From Rhodococcus pseudokoreensis (GTDB lineage: Bacteria; Actinomycetota; Actinomycetes; Mycobacteriales; Mycobacteriaceae), in NCBI RefSeq assembly GCF_017068395.1, contig NZ_CP070619.1, positions 6,634,001 through 6,698,000 of the forward strand: a stretch of 64,000 bases of DNA, written 5' to 3'. The notes under the pieces are model-generated. The model had not been told where the DNA came from, did no database searches, and saw nothing but the letters and a program-made list of their open reading frames with translations. Shown here piece by piece: positions 47,964 through 56,867 of this stretch; the stretch's first letter is position 1; the number at the start of each line of letters is the position of its first letter. Position numbers and translations under genes: made by a program.

Positions 47964-48398
47964 ATGCCCCCCAAGAAGAAGAAGCTCGCAGGGCTCATCA
48001 AGCTTCAGATCCAGGCCGGTCAGGCTAACCCTGCACCGCCCGTGGGTCCCGCGCTTGGTCAGCACGGCGTGAACATCATGGAGTTCTGCAAGGCCTACAA
48101 CGCGGCGACTGAGTCCCAGCGCGGCAACGTGGTGCCGGTCGAGATCTCGGTCTACGAAGACCGGACCTTCGATTTCAAGCTGAAGACCCCTCCGGCTGCC
48201 AAGCTGCTGCTCAAGGCTGCAGGCGTGCAGAAGGGCTCCGGCGAGCCGCACAAGACCAAGGTCGCTTCCGTGACCATGGATCAGGTGCGCGAAATCGCGA
48301 AGACCAAGCAGGAAGACCTCAACGCGAACGACATCGAGCAGGCCGCGAAGATCATCGCCGGCACCGCACGCTCGATGGGTATCACGGTCGACGGCTGA
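47964..48398 (+). CDS. rplK: 50S ribosomal protein L11
   Basis: A 144-residue L11 with the N-terminal [25 protein letters not shown] region (target of thiostrepton-type binding on 23S RNA) and the C-terminal RNA-binding domain ending [14 protein letters not shown]. It forms the GTPase-associated centre with L10 and L7/L12. ATG 47964. A 155-bp gap with two identical hairpins separates it from rplA. Confidence 0.97.
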
Positions 48399-48414
48399 GT
48401 CAGCCAGATCGATT

Positions 48415-48454
48415 GACGGCACCGCCGTCGTGATCGTCTGACGGCACCGCCGTC
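48415..48454 (+). promoter_or_regulatory. Tandem identical hairpins between rplK and rplA
   Basis: GACGGC-ACC-GCCGTC occurs at 48415-48429 and again at 48440-48454, 25 bases apart. Each can fold as a 6-bp stem with a 3-nt loop. This may be an mRNA structure for L1 feedback, a processing site or an attenuator; no T-run follows. Confidence 0.5.
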
Positions 48455-48553
48455 GAAGAAAGCGTGGGAGGGCCGGCCAGGCCCAGACCACTACTGAACC
48501 ATTCACCACCGCAGACGAGACACACACTGCGGTGAGAAGTTAGGACAGAAGAA

Positions 48554-49270
48554 ATGGCAAAGCGCAGCAAGGCGTATCTCGCCGCCGCTGAGAAGATCGA
48601 CTTCGACAAGCTGTACAGCCCGCTGCAGGCTGCGAAGCTGGCGAAGGAGACGTCGTCGAGCAAGATGGACGCGACCGTCGAGGTTGCAGTTCGTCTGGGC
48701 GTCGACCCCCGCAAGGCGGACCAGATGGTCCGCGGCACGGTCAACCTGCCGCACGGCACCGGTAAGACCGCCCGCGTCATCGTGTTCGCAGTCGGAGAGA
48801 AGGCCGCCGAGGCCGAGGCAGCTGGAGCCGACGCCGTCGGCGCCGAGGACCTCATCGAGCGGATCCAGGGTGGATGGCTCGATTTCGACGCCGCCATCGC
48901 GACTCCCGATCAGATGGCCAAGGTCGGCCGCATCGCCCGCGTCCTCGGACCGCGTGGCCTGATGCCGAACCCGAAGACCGGCACCGTGACGGCTGACGTC
49001 ACGAAGGCCGTCGCGGACATCAAGGGCGGAAAGATCAACTTCCGCGTCGACAAGCAGGCCAACCTGCACTTCGTGATCGGCAAGGCGTCGTTCGACGACG
49101 CCAAGCTGGTGGAGAACTACGGCGCCGCGCTGGACGAGATCCTGCGTGCGAAGCCGTCCTCCGCGAAGGGCCGCTACGTCAAGAAGGTCACCGTTTCGAC
49201 CACCACCGGCCCGGGCATCCCGGTGGACCCGAACCGCACCCGCAACCTTCTCGAGGAAGCCGACGCGTAA
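48554..49270 (+). CDS. rplA: 50S ribosomal protein L1
   Basis: A 238-residue L1, with conserved segments [37 protein letters not shown] and [17 protein letters not shown]. It forms the L1 stalk that moves deacylated tRNA out of the E site, and in other bacteria represses its own mRNA. ATG 48554. It is followed directly by a strong terminator. Confidence 0.97.
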   Translation: MAKRSKAYLAAAEKIDFDKLYSPLQAAKLAKETSSSKMDATVEVAVRLGVDPRKADQMVRGTVNLPHGTGKTARVIVFAVGEKAAEAEAAGADAVGAEDLIERIQGGWLDFDAAIATPDQMAKVGRIARVLGPRGLMPNPKTGTVTADVTKAVADIKGGKINFRVDKQANLHFVIGKASFDDAKLVENYGAALDEILRAKPSSAKGRYVKKVTVSTTTGPGIPVDPNRTRNLLEEADA

Positions 49271-49283
49271 GTCTCGCTACACA

Positions 49284-49330
49284 CAGTTCGGCCGGTACGG
49301 AAATCTTCCGTACCGGCCGAACTGCTTTTT
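49284..49330 (+). terminator. Rho-independent terminator after rplA
   Basis: A perfect 19-bp stem (49284-49302 with 49306-49324) with a 3-nt loop is followed by CTTTTT. It ends the secE-rplA transcription unit and may also serve the convergent MFS gene. Confidence 0.93.
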
Positions 49331-49336
49331 CCGGGT

Positions 49337-50956
49337 TCAGTCCTCGTCGACGGTGCCCGGTTCGGTCTTCTTCCGCCACGCCAGCATCACGGAATCCGTG
49401 TGGGCCGGCGCCCAGGGCATGAAGATCGCGACGACGAGCGCGCAGACCACCACGGCGCCCGCCGCGACGAGCGACGCAGTGTGCGAACCCTGCAGGACCG
49501 TCGTCTTCATGGTGAGGATGAGGTTCTCACGCTGCTGCTCGAGGAACGGCGGGATCTCCCGCTTGCGGATCTCGAGCACACTCAGGACCGTGGCGCGGGC
49601 GAAGCCCTTCTCGTCGTCGTTCATCAATGCCGCCGGAATGCGGTCGAGCAGCGGACTCATCGTCGTCGCGTAATACGACGCGACGATCGAGCCGAGCACG
49701 GCGACCCCGAGCGTTCCGCCGATTTCCCTGGTCGTGTCGTTCACGGCCGACCCCGCTCCGGCCTCGTCGAGGGGGAGTGACGCCATGATCGACTCGGTCG
49801 CCGGCCCCTGCACGATGGCCAGGCCCAGCGCCATCGACACCATCGACGGGAGTACATCCGTCAGGTAACTGCTGTCGACGGCGACCTGACCACCGAGATA
49901 CAGGCCGACCCCGGTGAGGAGGAGACCGAACACGATCACCGGGGTCGTCCCGACCCGCTGCGCCAGCAGTGTGGCGACCGGGGCGCCGACCGCCACCGAC
50001 ACCGCGAACGGCAGCGACGCGACACCGAACTCGAACGGCGTGTACTCGCGGACACCCTGGAAGTACTGCGTGATGAGGAACAGGAAGCCGAACATCGAGA
50101 AGTACCCGATGGCGATCGCGAGGGCGGGCAGGGAGAACCGCCGGTTGCGGAACAGCCGTAGGTCGAGGATGGGGTAGTCGGTGCGCAACTCCCAGAAGAC
50201 GAATCCGGTCAGGACCGCGATCGAGAGTGCGACGGCGCCGACGGTGACGGTCGACGTCCATCCGTTGTGCGGGGCTTCGATGATCGCCCACACGAGGAGG
50301 GTGATGCCGGTGATCGAGGCGGCGATGCCGAGGAGGTCGATGCGCCCGATGACGGAGGCACGCGATTCCGGCACCAGCACGAGCGTTGCAATCGCCGCGA
50401 CTACGGCGATCGGCACATTGATCCAGAAGACGGAGTGCCAGCTGAAGTGCTCGAGCAGCCACCCCCCGGCCATCGGACCGATTGCGATCGCGAAGCCGGC
50501 CATCGCGGTCCAGGCGGCGATGGCCAGCGCTCGTTCTCGCACGTCGGTGAAGATGTTGATGACGAGGGCGAGGGTCGCGGGGAAGACCGCGGCGGCGAAG
50601 ACACCCATCGCGGCGCGGGCCGCGATGACCTGGCCCAGACTCTCGGCGTTGGCGCCGGCGATCGACATGACGGCGACGCCGATCAGGCCGACGACCATGA
50701 CGCGTCGACGCCCGTAGCGGTCGCCGAGGTTGCCGAACGCCAGGAGCAGGCCGGCGAACGTCAGTGTGTAGGCGTCGACGACCCATTGCAGGCCGCTGAC
50801 GCTGGTGCGGAGTTCGACGCCGATCGTGGGGAGAGCGACGTTGACGATGGTGTTGTCGAGCACCACCAGCAGTTCGGCCAGGCAGATCACGGCGAGCGCG
50901 AGGAAGCGGCGCGTCCGGGACCCGGCCACGACGGCCCGGGCTTCGAGGATTGTCAT
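49337..50956 (-). CDS. DHA2-family MFS drug exporter
   Basis: A 539-residue transporter of the 14-helix EmrB/QacA (DHA2) type. The N-terminal motifs LDNTIVNVALPTIG and GNLGDRYGRRRVMVVG (motif A) and the motif C-like WTAMAGFAIAIGPMAGGWLL mark a proton antiporter for drugs. It interrupts the usual rplA-rplJ neighbourhood. ATG 50956; a 17-bp palindrome lies 22 bp upstream of it. No TetR regulator is encoded next to it. Confidence 0.92.
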   Translation of the reverse strand: MTILEARAVVAGSRTRRFLALAVICLAELLVVLDNTIVNVALPTIGVELRTSVSGLQWVVDAYTLTFAGLLLAFGNLGDRYGRRRVMVVGLIGVAVMSIAGANAESLGQVIAARAAMGVFAAAVFPATLALVINIFTDVRERALAIAAWTAMAGFAIAIGPMAGGWLLEHFSWHSVFWINVPIAVVAAIATLVLVPESRASVIGRIDLLGIAASITGITLLVWAIIEAPHNGWTSTVTVGAVALSIAVLTGFVFWELRTDYPILDLRLFRNRRFSLPALAIAIGYFSMFGFLFLITQYFQGVREYTPFEFGVASLPFAVSVAVGAPVATLLAQRVGTTPVIVFGLLLTGVGLYLGGQVAVDSSYLTDVLPSMVSMALGLAIVQGPATESIMASLPLDEAGAGSAVNDTTREIGGTLGVAVLGSIVASYYATTMSPLLDRIPAALMNDDEKGFARATVLSVLEIRKREIPPFLEQQRENLILTMKTTVLQGSHTASLVAAGAVVVCALVVAIFMPWAPAHTDSVMLAWRKKTEPGTVDED

Positions 50957-50977
50957 GAGAAAAAGCTAGCTCATATA

Positions 50978-50994
50978 TGTTACGTCGAGTAACA
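50978..50994. promoter_or_regulatory. Operator-like palindrome upstream of the MFS gene
   Basis: TGTTAC-GTCGA-GTAACA has perfect 6-bp arms and lies 22 bp upstream of the MFS start. This is the usual place and shape of a TetR or MarR operator. Confidence 0.5.
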
Positions 50995-51229
50995 GGTAAT
51001 TGGGCGCAGTTTCGGTCGGATGGGCCACACCGCCATCCTCGAAGTGATGCAGGTCATGTCCCCCGGTGCGGGTTGGGCTACGATTTGGCAGTTGAGCAGG
51101 CCATGCCGTAATCTGTCCTGCGGAGTTCGATGCACTATTCGAGCTTCACCCCAAATCATGTTCTACCCAAGACCGTTGGTGATCGCTCCCGCAAGGGTGT
51201 GATTGAAAGTCCGGGAATGCCCGGCGGCC

Positions 51230-51419
51230 CACGCAGGAGGACGAGGTAGGGGGATGCGTATCGGTCGTGGGCTCGCGCCCTCGCCGAATGGCTTCCTTTC
51301 ACGCCCCGTGTGCCCTGCACCGGGGCGTTTTGCATGTCGTGGATTGTGTGCTCCGGGATACCCGGCGGTGCGCAGCGGTTCCGAAGTGGGATAACGACTG
51401 TCATGAGAGGAGGCGAAGT
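51230..51419 (+). ncRNA. Putative rplJ (L10) leader with attenuator hairpin
   Basis: The 463-bp gap 50957-51419 contains no gene. Its last 190 bases look like the L10 leader that binds L10-(L12)4 and controls rplJL. Within it, CGCCCCG (51302-51308) and CGGGGCG (51321-51327) form a stem followed by TTTT (51328-51331), an attenuator-like hairpin. The bounds are approximate; the first 200 bp hold the MFS promoter and, presumably, the rplJ promoter. Confidence 0.5.
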
Positions 51420-51980
51420 ATGGCAAAGCCTGAGAAGGTTTCCGCAGTTGCGGAGATCACCGAGCAGTTCAAGGGTTCGACCGCTGCTGTGATCACGGAA
51501 TACCGTGGTCTGACGGTGGGCAACATCACGACACTGCGACGCGCTCTCGGAGAAGGTGCCACCTACTCCGTCGCCAAGAACACCCTGGTCAAGCGTGCCG
51601 CTGCTGAGGCGGGCGTCGAGGGCCTTGATGACCTTTTCGTCGGTCCGACCGCCATTGCATTCATCAAGGGCGAGCCCGTCGATGCTGCGAAGGCTCTGAA
51701 GAACTTCGCTAAGGACAACAAGGCGCTCATCATCAAGGGCGGCTACATGGACGGCGCTGCGCTGTCCGTGGACGAGGTCAACAAGATCGCGGACCTCGAG
51801 TCCCGCGAGATCCTGTTGGCCAAGCTTGCCGGCGCGATGAAGGGCAACTTGGCAAAGGCCGCAGGCCTGTTCAACGCTCCTGCGTCGCAGGTGGCCCGTC
51901 TGGCCGCTGCTCTGCAGGAAAAGAAGGCCGCAGAAGGCGGAGCTGCCGAAGCTCCCGCCGAGGCTGCAGCCGAAAGCTGA
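51420..51980 (+). CDS. rplJ: 50S ribosomal protein L10
   Basis: A 186-residue L10, the base of the L7/L12 stalk. The N-terminal RNA-binding domain shows [17 protein letters not shown] and [13 protein letters not shown]; the C-terminal helix that carries L12 dimers ends in an Ala/Glu-rich tail. ATG 51420 follows GGAGG. It is cotranscribed with rplL. Confidence 0.97.
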   Translation: MAKPEKVSAVAEITEQFKGSTAAVITEYRGLTVGNITTLRRALGEGATYSVAKNTLVKRAAAEAGVEGLDDLFVGPTAIAFIKGEPVDAAKALKNFAKDNKALIIKGGYMDGAALSVDEVNKIADLESREILLAKLAGAMKGNLAKAAGLFNAPASQVARLAAALQEKKAAEGGAAEAPAEAAAES

Positions 51981-52058
51981 TCCGCACCCGCGCATCACTG
52001 CTATAACCCCGCCCGGTCGCGGATCAGCGACATGGGACTTACAGGAAGGACCGCCACA

Positions 52059-52445
52059 ATGGCGAAGCTCAGCACCGAAGAGTTGTTGGACCAGTTCAAG
52101 GAGCTCACCCTCCTCGAGCTCTCGGAGTTCGTGAAGGCATTCGAGGAGACCTTCGAGGTCACCGCCGCTGCCCCGGTCGCCGTTGCCGCTGCAGGCGGAG
52201 CACCGGCTGCAGCCGAGGCTGCTGAAGAGCAGGACGAGTTCGACGTCGTCCTCGAGTCGGCCGGCGACAAGAAGATCCAGGTCATCAAGGTCGTCCGTGA
52301 GGTCGTTTCCGGCCTCGGCCTGAAGGAAGCCAAGGACCTCGTCGAGGGTGCTCCGAAGGCCATCCTGGAGAAGGTTGCCAAGGACGCGGCCGACGCCGCC
52401 AAGGAGAAGCTCGAAGCTGCCGGCGCGAAGATCACCGTCAAGTAA
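52059..52445 (+). CDS. rplL: 50S ribosomal protein L7/L12
   Basis: A 128-residue L7/L12: N-terminal dimerisation helices ([20 protein letters not shown]), an Ala-rich hinge and the C-terminal factor-binding domain with [21 protein letters not shown]. It recruits and activates translational GTPases. ATG 52059 follows GGAAGGA. A strong terminator follows. rpoB, which is further downstream in some relatives, is not in the window. Confidence 0.97.
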   Translation: MAKLSTEELLDQFKELTLLELSEFVKAFEETFEVTAAAPVAVAAAGGAPAAAEAAEEQDEFDVVLESAGDKKIQVIKVVREVVSGLGLKEAKDLVEGAPKAILEKVAKDAADAAKEKLEAAGAKITVK

Positions 52446-52480
52446 GACGGTCTCACCCGCGCTGCTCACCGAGCAGACGA

Positions 52481-52520
52481 AGAGGGCCACTCCCCGTCCG
52501 TGGGGAGTGGCCCTCTTTTT
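52481..52520 (+). terminator. Rho-independent terminator after rplL
   Basis: AGAGGGCCACTCCCC (52481-52495) pairs perfectly with GGGGAGTGGCCCTCT (52502-52516) around a 6-nt loop, followed by TTTT. It ends the rplJL unit. Confidence 0.93.
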
Positions 52521-52652
52521 GCGTCCTCAGGGGGCTTCGGAGTGTCGAGATTCCTGGCCGAAAGCTGGACGCGCGATCAAAAATTTCGCTACCGTTATCC
52601 CAGTTCAGACGCGTTGTTTTGCATAGTGGGACCCGCAGTTGGCATGCTTCCT

Positions 52653-52664
52653 TACTCATGAGTA
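52653..52664. promoter_or_regulatory. Perfect 12-bp palindrome upstream of the mce operon
   Basis: TACTCATGAGTA is fully self-complementary and lies 88 bp before the ATPase start, in the only promoter region of the mce operon. The gap 52446-52751 contains this, the rplL terminator and no gene. Confidence 0.45.
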
Positions 52665-52751
52665 GCATCCCTTGTCACAGGTAACACGTCGATGCGATAG
52701 AGTGACCCAACCCACACGGGGTGAGTGCATCGAACGGTCGCGGAGGTAATG

Positions 52752-53843
52752 GTGGGAGTCGAGGTATCCGTCGAGGGACTGACCAAGTCCTTCGGCTCGC
52801 AGAGGATCTGGCAGGACGTCACGTTGACCCTTCCGGCCGGTGAGGTCAGTGCGTTGCTCGGGCCGTCGGGTACGGGTAAGTCGGTGTTCTTGAAGTCGCT
52901 GATCGGTCTGCTCCGCCCGGAGCAGGGGTCGATCGTGATCGACGGCACCAACATTCTGGAGTGCTCCTCGAAGGAGTTGTACGAGATCCGGAAGTTGTTC
53001 GGGGTGCTGTTCCAGGACGGTGCGTTGTTCGGGTCGATGAACCTGTTCGACAACGTGGCGTTCCCGTTGCGCGAGCACACGAAGAAGTCCGAGTCCGAGA
53101 TCCGCAAGATCGTGATGGAGAAGATGGAACTGGTCGGCCTGCTCGGGGCCGAGGACAAGCTGCCCGGCGAGATCTCCGGTGGTATGCGCAAGCGTGCCGG
53201 GCTGGCGCGGGCACTGGTGCTGGATCCGCAGATCATTCTCGTGGACGAGCCGGACTCGGGTCTGGATCCGGTGCGCACCACCTACATTTCGCAGACGTTG
53301 ATCGACATCAACGCGGAGATCGATGCGACGATTCTGATCGTGTCGCACAACATCAATCTGGCGCGGACGGTGCCGGACAATATCGGGATGTTGTTCCGCC
53401 GGCATCTGGTGATGTTCGGTCCGCGGGAGGTGTTGCTGACCAGTGAGGAGCCGGTGGTCAAGCAGTTCCTGAACGGCACGATGATCGGTCCGATCGGGAT
53501 GTCGGAGGAGAAGGACGAGGCGCAGATGGCGCAGGAGCAGGCGATGGTCGATGCCGGGCATCATGCCGGTGGTGTCGATGACGTCGAGGGCATCGTTCCG
53601 CAGATGAAGGCGACGCCGGGAATGCCGTTCCGGCAGGCCGTGGCCCGTCGTCAGGAGCGGGTGCGGCACATCATGCACACGTTGCCGGAGAACGCCCAGA
53701 TCGCGATCCAGGAAAGCCTCGACGAGACCTCCGGCGGAAACGGCGGCGGCGGTTACGACTACGCATACAGCCAGGAAGACACACAGGTCATCCCCGCGTA
53801 CCGGGGCGAAGGATACGAAAACACCACTCACGGGCAAGGGTAG
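52752..53843 (+). CDS. mceG: Mce transporter ATPase (MceG/Mkl)
   Basis: A 363-residue MlaF-type ABC ATPase: Walker A GPSGTGKS, signature ISGGMRKRAGLARAL, Walker B ILVDEPDSGLD and a C-terminal extension of about 110 residues typical of MceG. It powers lipid import through YrbE and Mce proteins. GTG 52752 gives MGVEVSVEGLTKSFG, aligning with the Rv0655 core; upstream GTG 52725 and ATG 52749 are possible. It heads the operon, 9 bp before yrbEA. In M. tuberculosis the same gene is unlinked from mce operons. Confidence 0.93.
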   Translation: MGVEVSVEGLTKSFGSQRIWQDVTLTLPAGEVSALLGPSGTGKSVFLKSLIGLLRPEQGSIVIDGTNILECSSKELYEIRKLFGVLFQDGALFGSMNLFDNVAFPLREHTKKSESEIRKIVMEKMELVGLLGAEDKLPGEISGGMRKRAGLARALVLDPQIILVDEPDSGLDPVRTTYISQTLIDINAEIDATILIVSHNINLARTVPDNIGMLFRRHLVMFGPREVLLTSEEPVVKQFLNGTMIGPIGMSEEKDEAQMAQEQAMVDAGHHAGGVDDVEGIVPQMKATPGMPFRQAVARRQERVRHIMHTLPENAQIAIQESLDETSGGNGGGGYDYAYSQEDTQVIPAYRGEGYENTTHGQG

Positions 53844-53852
53844 GCATATCGG

Positions 53853-54647
53853 ATGGGGGTTACCCGCAGCTCGGTCTTGCGGCCGGTCAACGGTGCGCTG
53901 ACGCAGGCCGGAAACATCGTCGAGCTCTTCGTCGACGTCGCACGAAACACGTTCAAACGGCCGTTCCAATTCCGCGAGTTCATCGAACAGGCCTGGTTCA
54001 TCGCCAGCGTCACGATCCTGCCCACGGCCATGGTCGCGATTCCGTTCGGCGCAGTGGTGTCACTGCAGACCGGATCGCTCATCAAACAGCTCGGTGCAGA
54101 GTCGTTCACGGGAGCGGCCAGCGTGCTCGCCGTCATCCAGCAGGGTTCCCCGCTGGTGACGGCACTACTGGTGGCCGGAGCTGCGGGCTCGGCTGTTACG
54201 GCGGATCTCGGTGCGCGGACGATCCGCGAAGAGATCGACGCCATGGAAGTGCTGGGCATCAACCCGATTCAGCGACTCGTCGTGCCCCGGGTGCTCGCCA
54301 TGGTGCTCGTCGCGATCCTGCTCAACGGCCTGGTGTCCGTCGTCGGCATCGCGGGTGGCTACTTCTTCAACGTCATTCTCCAAGGGGGTAATCCCGGTGC
54401 GTACCTGGCATCGTTCTCGGCCTTCGCGCAGCTTCCCGACATCTGGGTCGGCGAGCTCAAGGCGGCCGTCTTCGGTGTCATCGCCGGTGTCATCGCCGCA
54501 TACAAGGGGCTCCATCCGAAGGGCGGACCCAAGGGCGTCGGTGACGCGGTGAACCAGTCGGTGGTGATCACGTTCCTGCTGTTGTTCTTCGCGAACCTGA
54601 TCCTGACCATGGTGTACCTCCAGATCGTTCCGGCGAAGGGATCGTGA
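53853..54647 (+). CDS. yrbEA: YrbE/MlaE permease subunit A
   Basis: A 264-residue MlaE-type permease with five or six membrane helices and the family motif GSAVTADLGARTIREEIDAMEVLGINP that contacts the ATPase. It pairs with YrbEB to form the inner-membrane channel of the Mce lipid importer. ATG 53853. The next permease begins 5 bp after its stop. Confidence 0.94.
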   Translation: MGVTRSSVLRPVNGALTQAGNIVELFVDVARNTFKRPFQFREFIEQAWFIASVTILPTAMVAIPFGAVVSLQTGSLIKQLGAESFTGAASVLAVIQQGSPLVTALLVAGAAGSAVTADLGARTIREEIDAMEVLGINPIQRLVVPRVLAMVLVAILLNGLVSVVGIAGGYFFNVILQGGNPGAYLASFSAFAQLPDIWVGELKAAVFGVIAGVIAAYKGLHPKGGPKGVGDAVNQSVVITFLLLFFANLILTMVYLQIVPAKGS

Positions 54648-54651
54648 CCCG

Positions 54652-55512
54652 ATGACAATCGCCAAGGGACGCGGTGACCGGACCCTGATGGCAGCACGCC
54701 GGGTCGGTCGTGCGCCGCTCAACGTGCTCGACCGGGCCGGCGAGCAGATGTCGTTCTACGCCAGGGCAATCGCCTGGTCACCCCACACTCTCGTGCACTA
54801 CCGCAAGGAGGTGCTCCGGCTGCTCGCCGAGGTCACCTTCGGCAGCGGCGCGCTCGCCGTCATCGGCGGCACCATCGGCGTCATCGCGATGATGTCCGGC
54901 TTCACCGGCGTCGTCGTCGGACTGCAGGGTTTCGCCGCGCTCGAACAGCTGGGCAGCTCGGTCCTCACCGGCTTCCTGTCCGCCTACGTCAACACCCGTG
55001 AGATCGCGCCGATCGTTGCGGCACTCGCGCTCTCGGCCACCGTCGGCTGTGGTTTCACCGCGCAGCTCGGCGCCATGCGGATCTCGGAGGAGATCGACGC
55101 ACTGGAGGTCATGGCGGTGCCGAGTGTGCCGTTCCTCGTCACCACCCGCATGATCGCGGGATTCGTCGCCGTCATCCCGCTGTACATCGTCGGTCTGCTC
55201 GCGGCCTATCTCGCCTCCCGCATCATCAGTACGGTGTTCAACGGTCAGTCGACCGGGTCGTACGACCACTACTTCAACCTGTTCCTGCCACCGCAGGACG
55301 TGCTCTACTCGTTCGCGAAAGTGCTGATTTTCGCGTTCGTGCTGATCCTGATCCATTGCTACTACGGCTATCACGCGTCGGGTGGTCCCGCCGGTGTGGG
55401 TGTGGCCGTGGGCCGGGCGGTCCGCACCGCGATCGTCACCATCGCCGTTCTCGACTTCTTCCTCAGCCTCGCCATCTGGGGCACGACGACCACAGTGAGG
55501 GTGGCCGGATGA
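54652..55512 (+). CDS. yrbEB: YrbE/MlaE permease subunit B
   Basis: A 286-residue second MlaE-type permease. It carries CGFTAQLGAMRISEEIDALEVMAVPS, the coupling-helix motif, in the same place as in YrbEA, and five or six hydrophobic segments after a polar N-terminus. ATG 54652. Its TGA overlaps the mceA ATG. Confidence 0.94.
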   Translation: MTIAKGRGDRTLMAARRVGRAPLNVLDRAGEQMSFYARAIAWSPHTLVHYRKEVLRLLAEVTFGSGALAVIGGTIGVIAMMSGFTGVVVGLQGFAALEQLGSSVLTGFLSAYVNTREIAPIVAALALSATVGCGFTAQLGAMRISEEIDALEVMAVPSVPFLVTTRMIAGFVAVIPLYIVGLLAAYLASRIISTVFNGQSTGSYDHYFNLFLPPQDVLYSFAKVLIFAFVLILIHCYYGYHASGGPAGVGVAVGRAVRTAIVTIAVLDFFLSLAIWGTTTTVRVAG

Positions 55513-56867
55513 CCAACACGACATCTGTTGTGGGACGACGGGTGCTGGGGCTGGTGTTCTTCCTCGTCCTCGCGTTGTTCCTGGCCTTCACCATCGGCAT
55601 GTTCAACAAGACCTTCACCAAGGTCGTCAAGATCGACCTCCTCACCGACAGTGCCGGAAATGCCCTGCCCCCCAACGCGGACGTGAAGGTCCGTGGTCTC
55701 ATCGTCGGAGAAGTGCGTTCGGCGACCCCCCAGGAGGGCGAGGTCACTCTCGCTCTCGCGATCCAGCCGGACAAGGCACCGCTGATCCCGTCCAACGCGA
55801 CGGCGCGTCTGCTGCCCAAGACGCTGTTCGGTGAACGCTACGTGTCGCTGATCGTTCCGGAGGGCGACACGGCTCCGCCGATTCAGGCCGGTGACACGCT
55901 GCGTCAGGACAAGAGCGGCAATGCCGTCGAGGTCGGCGAGGTGCTGGACGGTCTGCTGCCGCTCCTGCAGGCGATTCCGCCGCAGGACCTGGCGAACACG
56001 CTCGGCGCGCTGTCGCAGGGGCTGAGCGGACGCGGTGCCGAACTCGGGCTGACGCTCGACCGGCTCGAGGAGATCTTCGGCGGGCTGAACACCGAACTTC
56101 CCGCCATCCAGGAGGATCTGCGCGGCCTTGCGGACTTCTCGCAGACGTATTCCGAGGCGGCGCCCGATCTGGTCAACGCCCTCGACAGCCTGCGGACCAC
56201 CGGAAACACCGTGGTGGAGAAGCAGAATGAGATCTCCACGCTGCTCGTGTCGCTGACCGCAACCGCGTCGAGCACCGCGGATCTCCTGCAGACCAACGCC
56301 GAATCGATCGTCAGTATCGCCGCCGATTCGCGGGAGGCGCTGCAGATTCTCGGCCGCTACTCACCGAGCTTCGAGTGCACGTTCGCGGGCTTCGCGAAGT
56401 CGGCTCCCGTTGCTCGTGAACTGCTGGCACCGGACGATCCGCACCCGGGTGTGCGCGCCAGCGTGCAGTTCGTCAACCCGAAGGGTCGCTACGTGCCCAA
56501 CCAGGACGAGCCGCGCCTGCTCGACAACCGCGGACCGGCTTGCTACGACAACGTCACCGCTCCGGGTGGGAAGTTCCCGCAGTACCCGGGCGGGTCGTCC
56601 TACAACGACGGCGCCTACCAGGTGCCTTCGAGGAATCCCGGACCGTCGACCATCGACTTCTTCCCGGCGCCCGCCGGCGTCCCCGACCAGGTCCCCGGAT
56701 ACGGAGCCCAGGTCACGCCCGCAAGCTACGCGGGTTCGAAGATGGAACAGGACACGTTGGACGTCGTCTACGGCGAGGCCGGGGGAATGGCACCGGAGGA
56801 CGTGCCGAGCTGGACGACACTCGTCGGCGCGCCGACCATGAGGGGGACTGAGGTGAGCTTCAAGTGA
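55509..56867 (+). CDS. mceA: MceA family substrate-binding protein
   Basis: A 452-residue Mce protein. It has one N-terminal anchor helix (VLGLVFFLVLALFLAFTIGMF), an MCE/MlaD domain (about residues 35-120, with ADVKVRGLIVGEV and TLFGERYVSLIVPEG), a long helical region and a Pro/Gly-rich C-terminal tail. MceA-F are thought to form a six-subunit tube that carries lipids to the permease. ATG 55509 overlaps the yrbEB stop. The lipid handled by this operon cannot be told from sequence. Confidence 0.94.
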   Translation: MTNTTSVVGRRVLGLVFFLVLALFLAFTIGMFNKTFTKVVKIDLLTDSAGNALPPNADVKVRGLIVGEVRSATPQEGEVTLALAIQPDKAPLIPSNATARLLPKTLFGERYVSLIVPEGDTAPPIQAGDTLRQDKSGNAVEVGEVLDGLLPLLQAIPPQDLANTLGALSQGLSGRGAELGLTLDRLEEIFGGLNTELPAIQEDLRGLADFSQTYSEAAPDLVNALDSLRTTGNTVVEKQNEISTLLVSLTATASSTADLLQTNAESIVSIAADSREALQILGRYSPSFECTFAGFAKSAPVARELLAPDDPHPGVRASVQFVNPKGRYVPNQDEPRLLDNRGPACYDNVTAPGGKFPQYPGGSSYNDGAYQVPSRNPGPSTIDFFPAPAGVPDQVPGYGAQVTPASYAGSKMEQDTLDVVYGEAGGMAPEDVPSWTTLVGAPTMRGTEVSFK

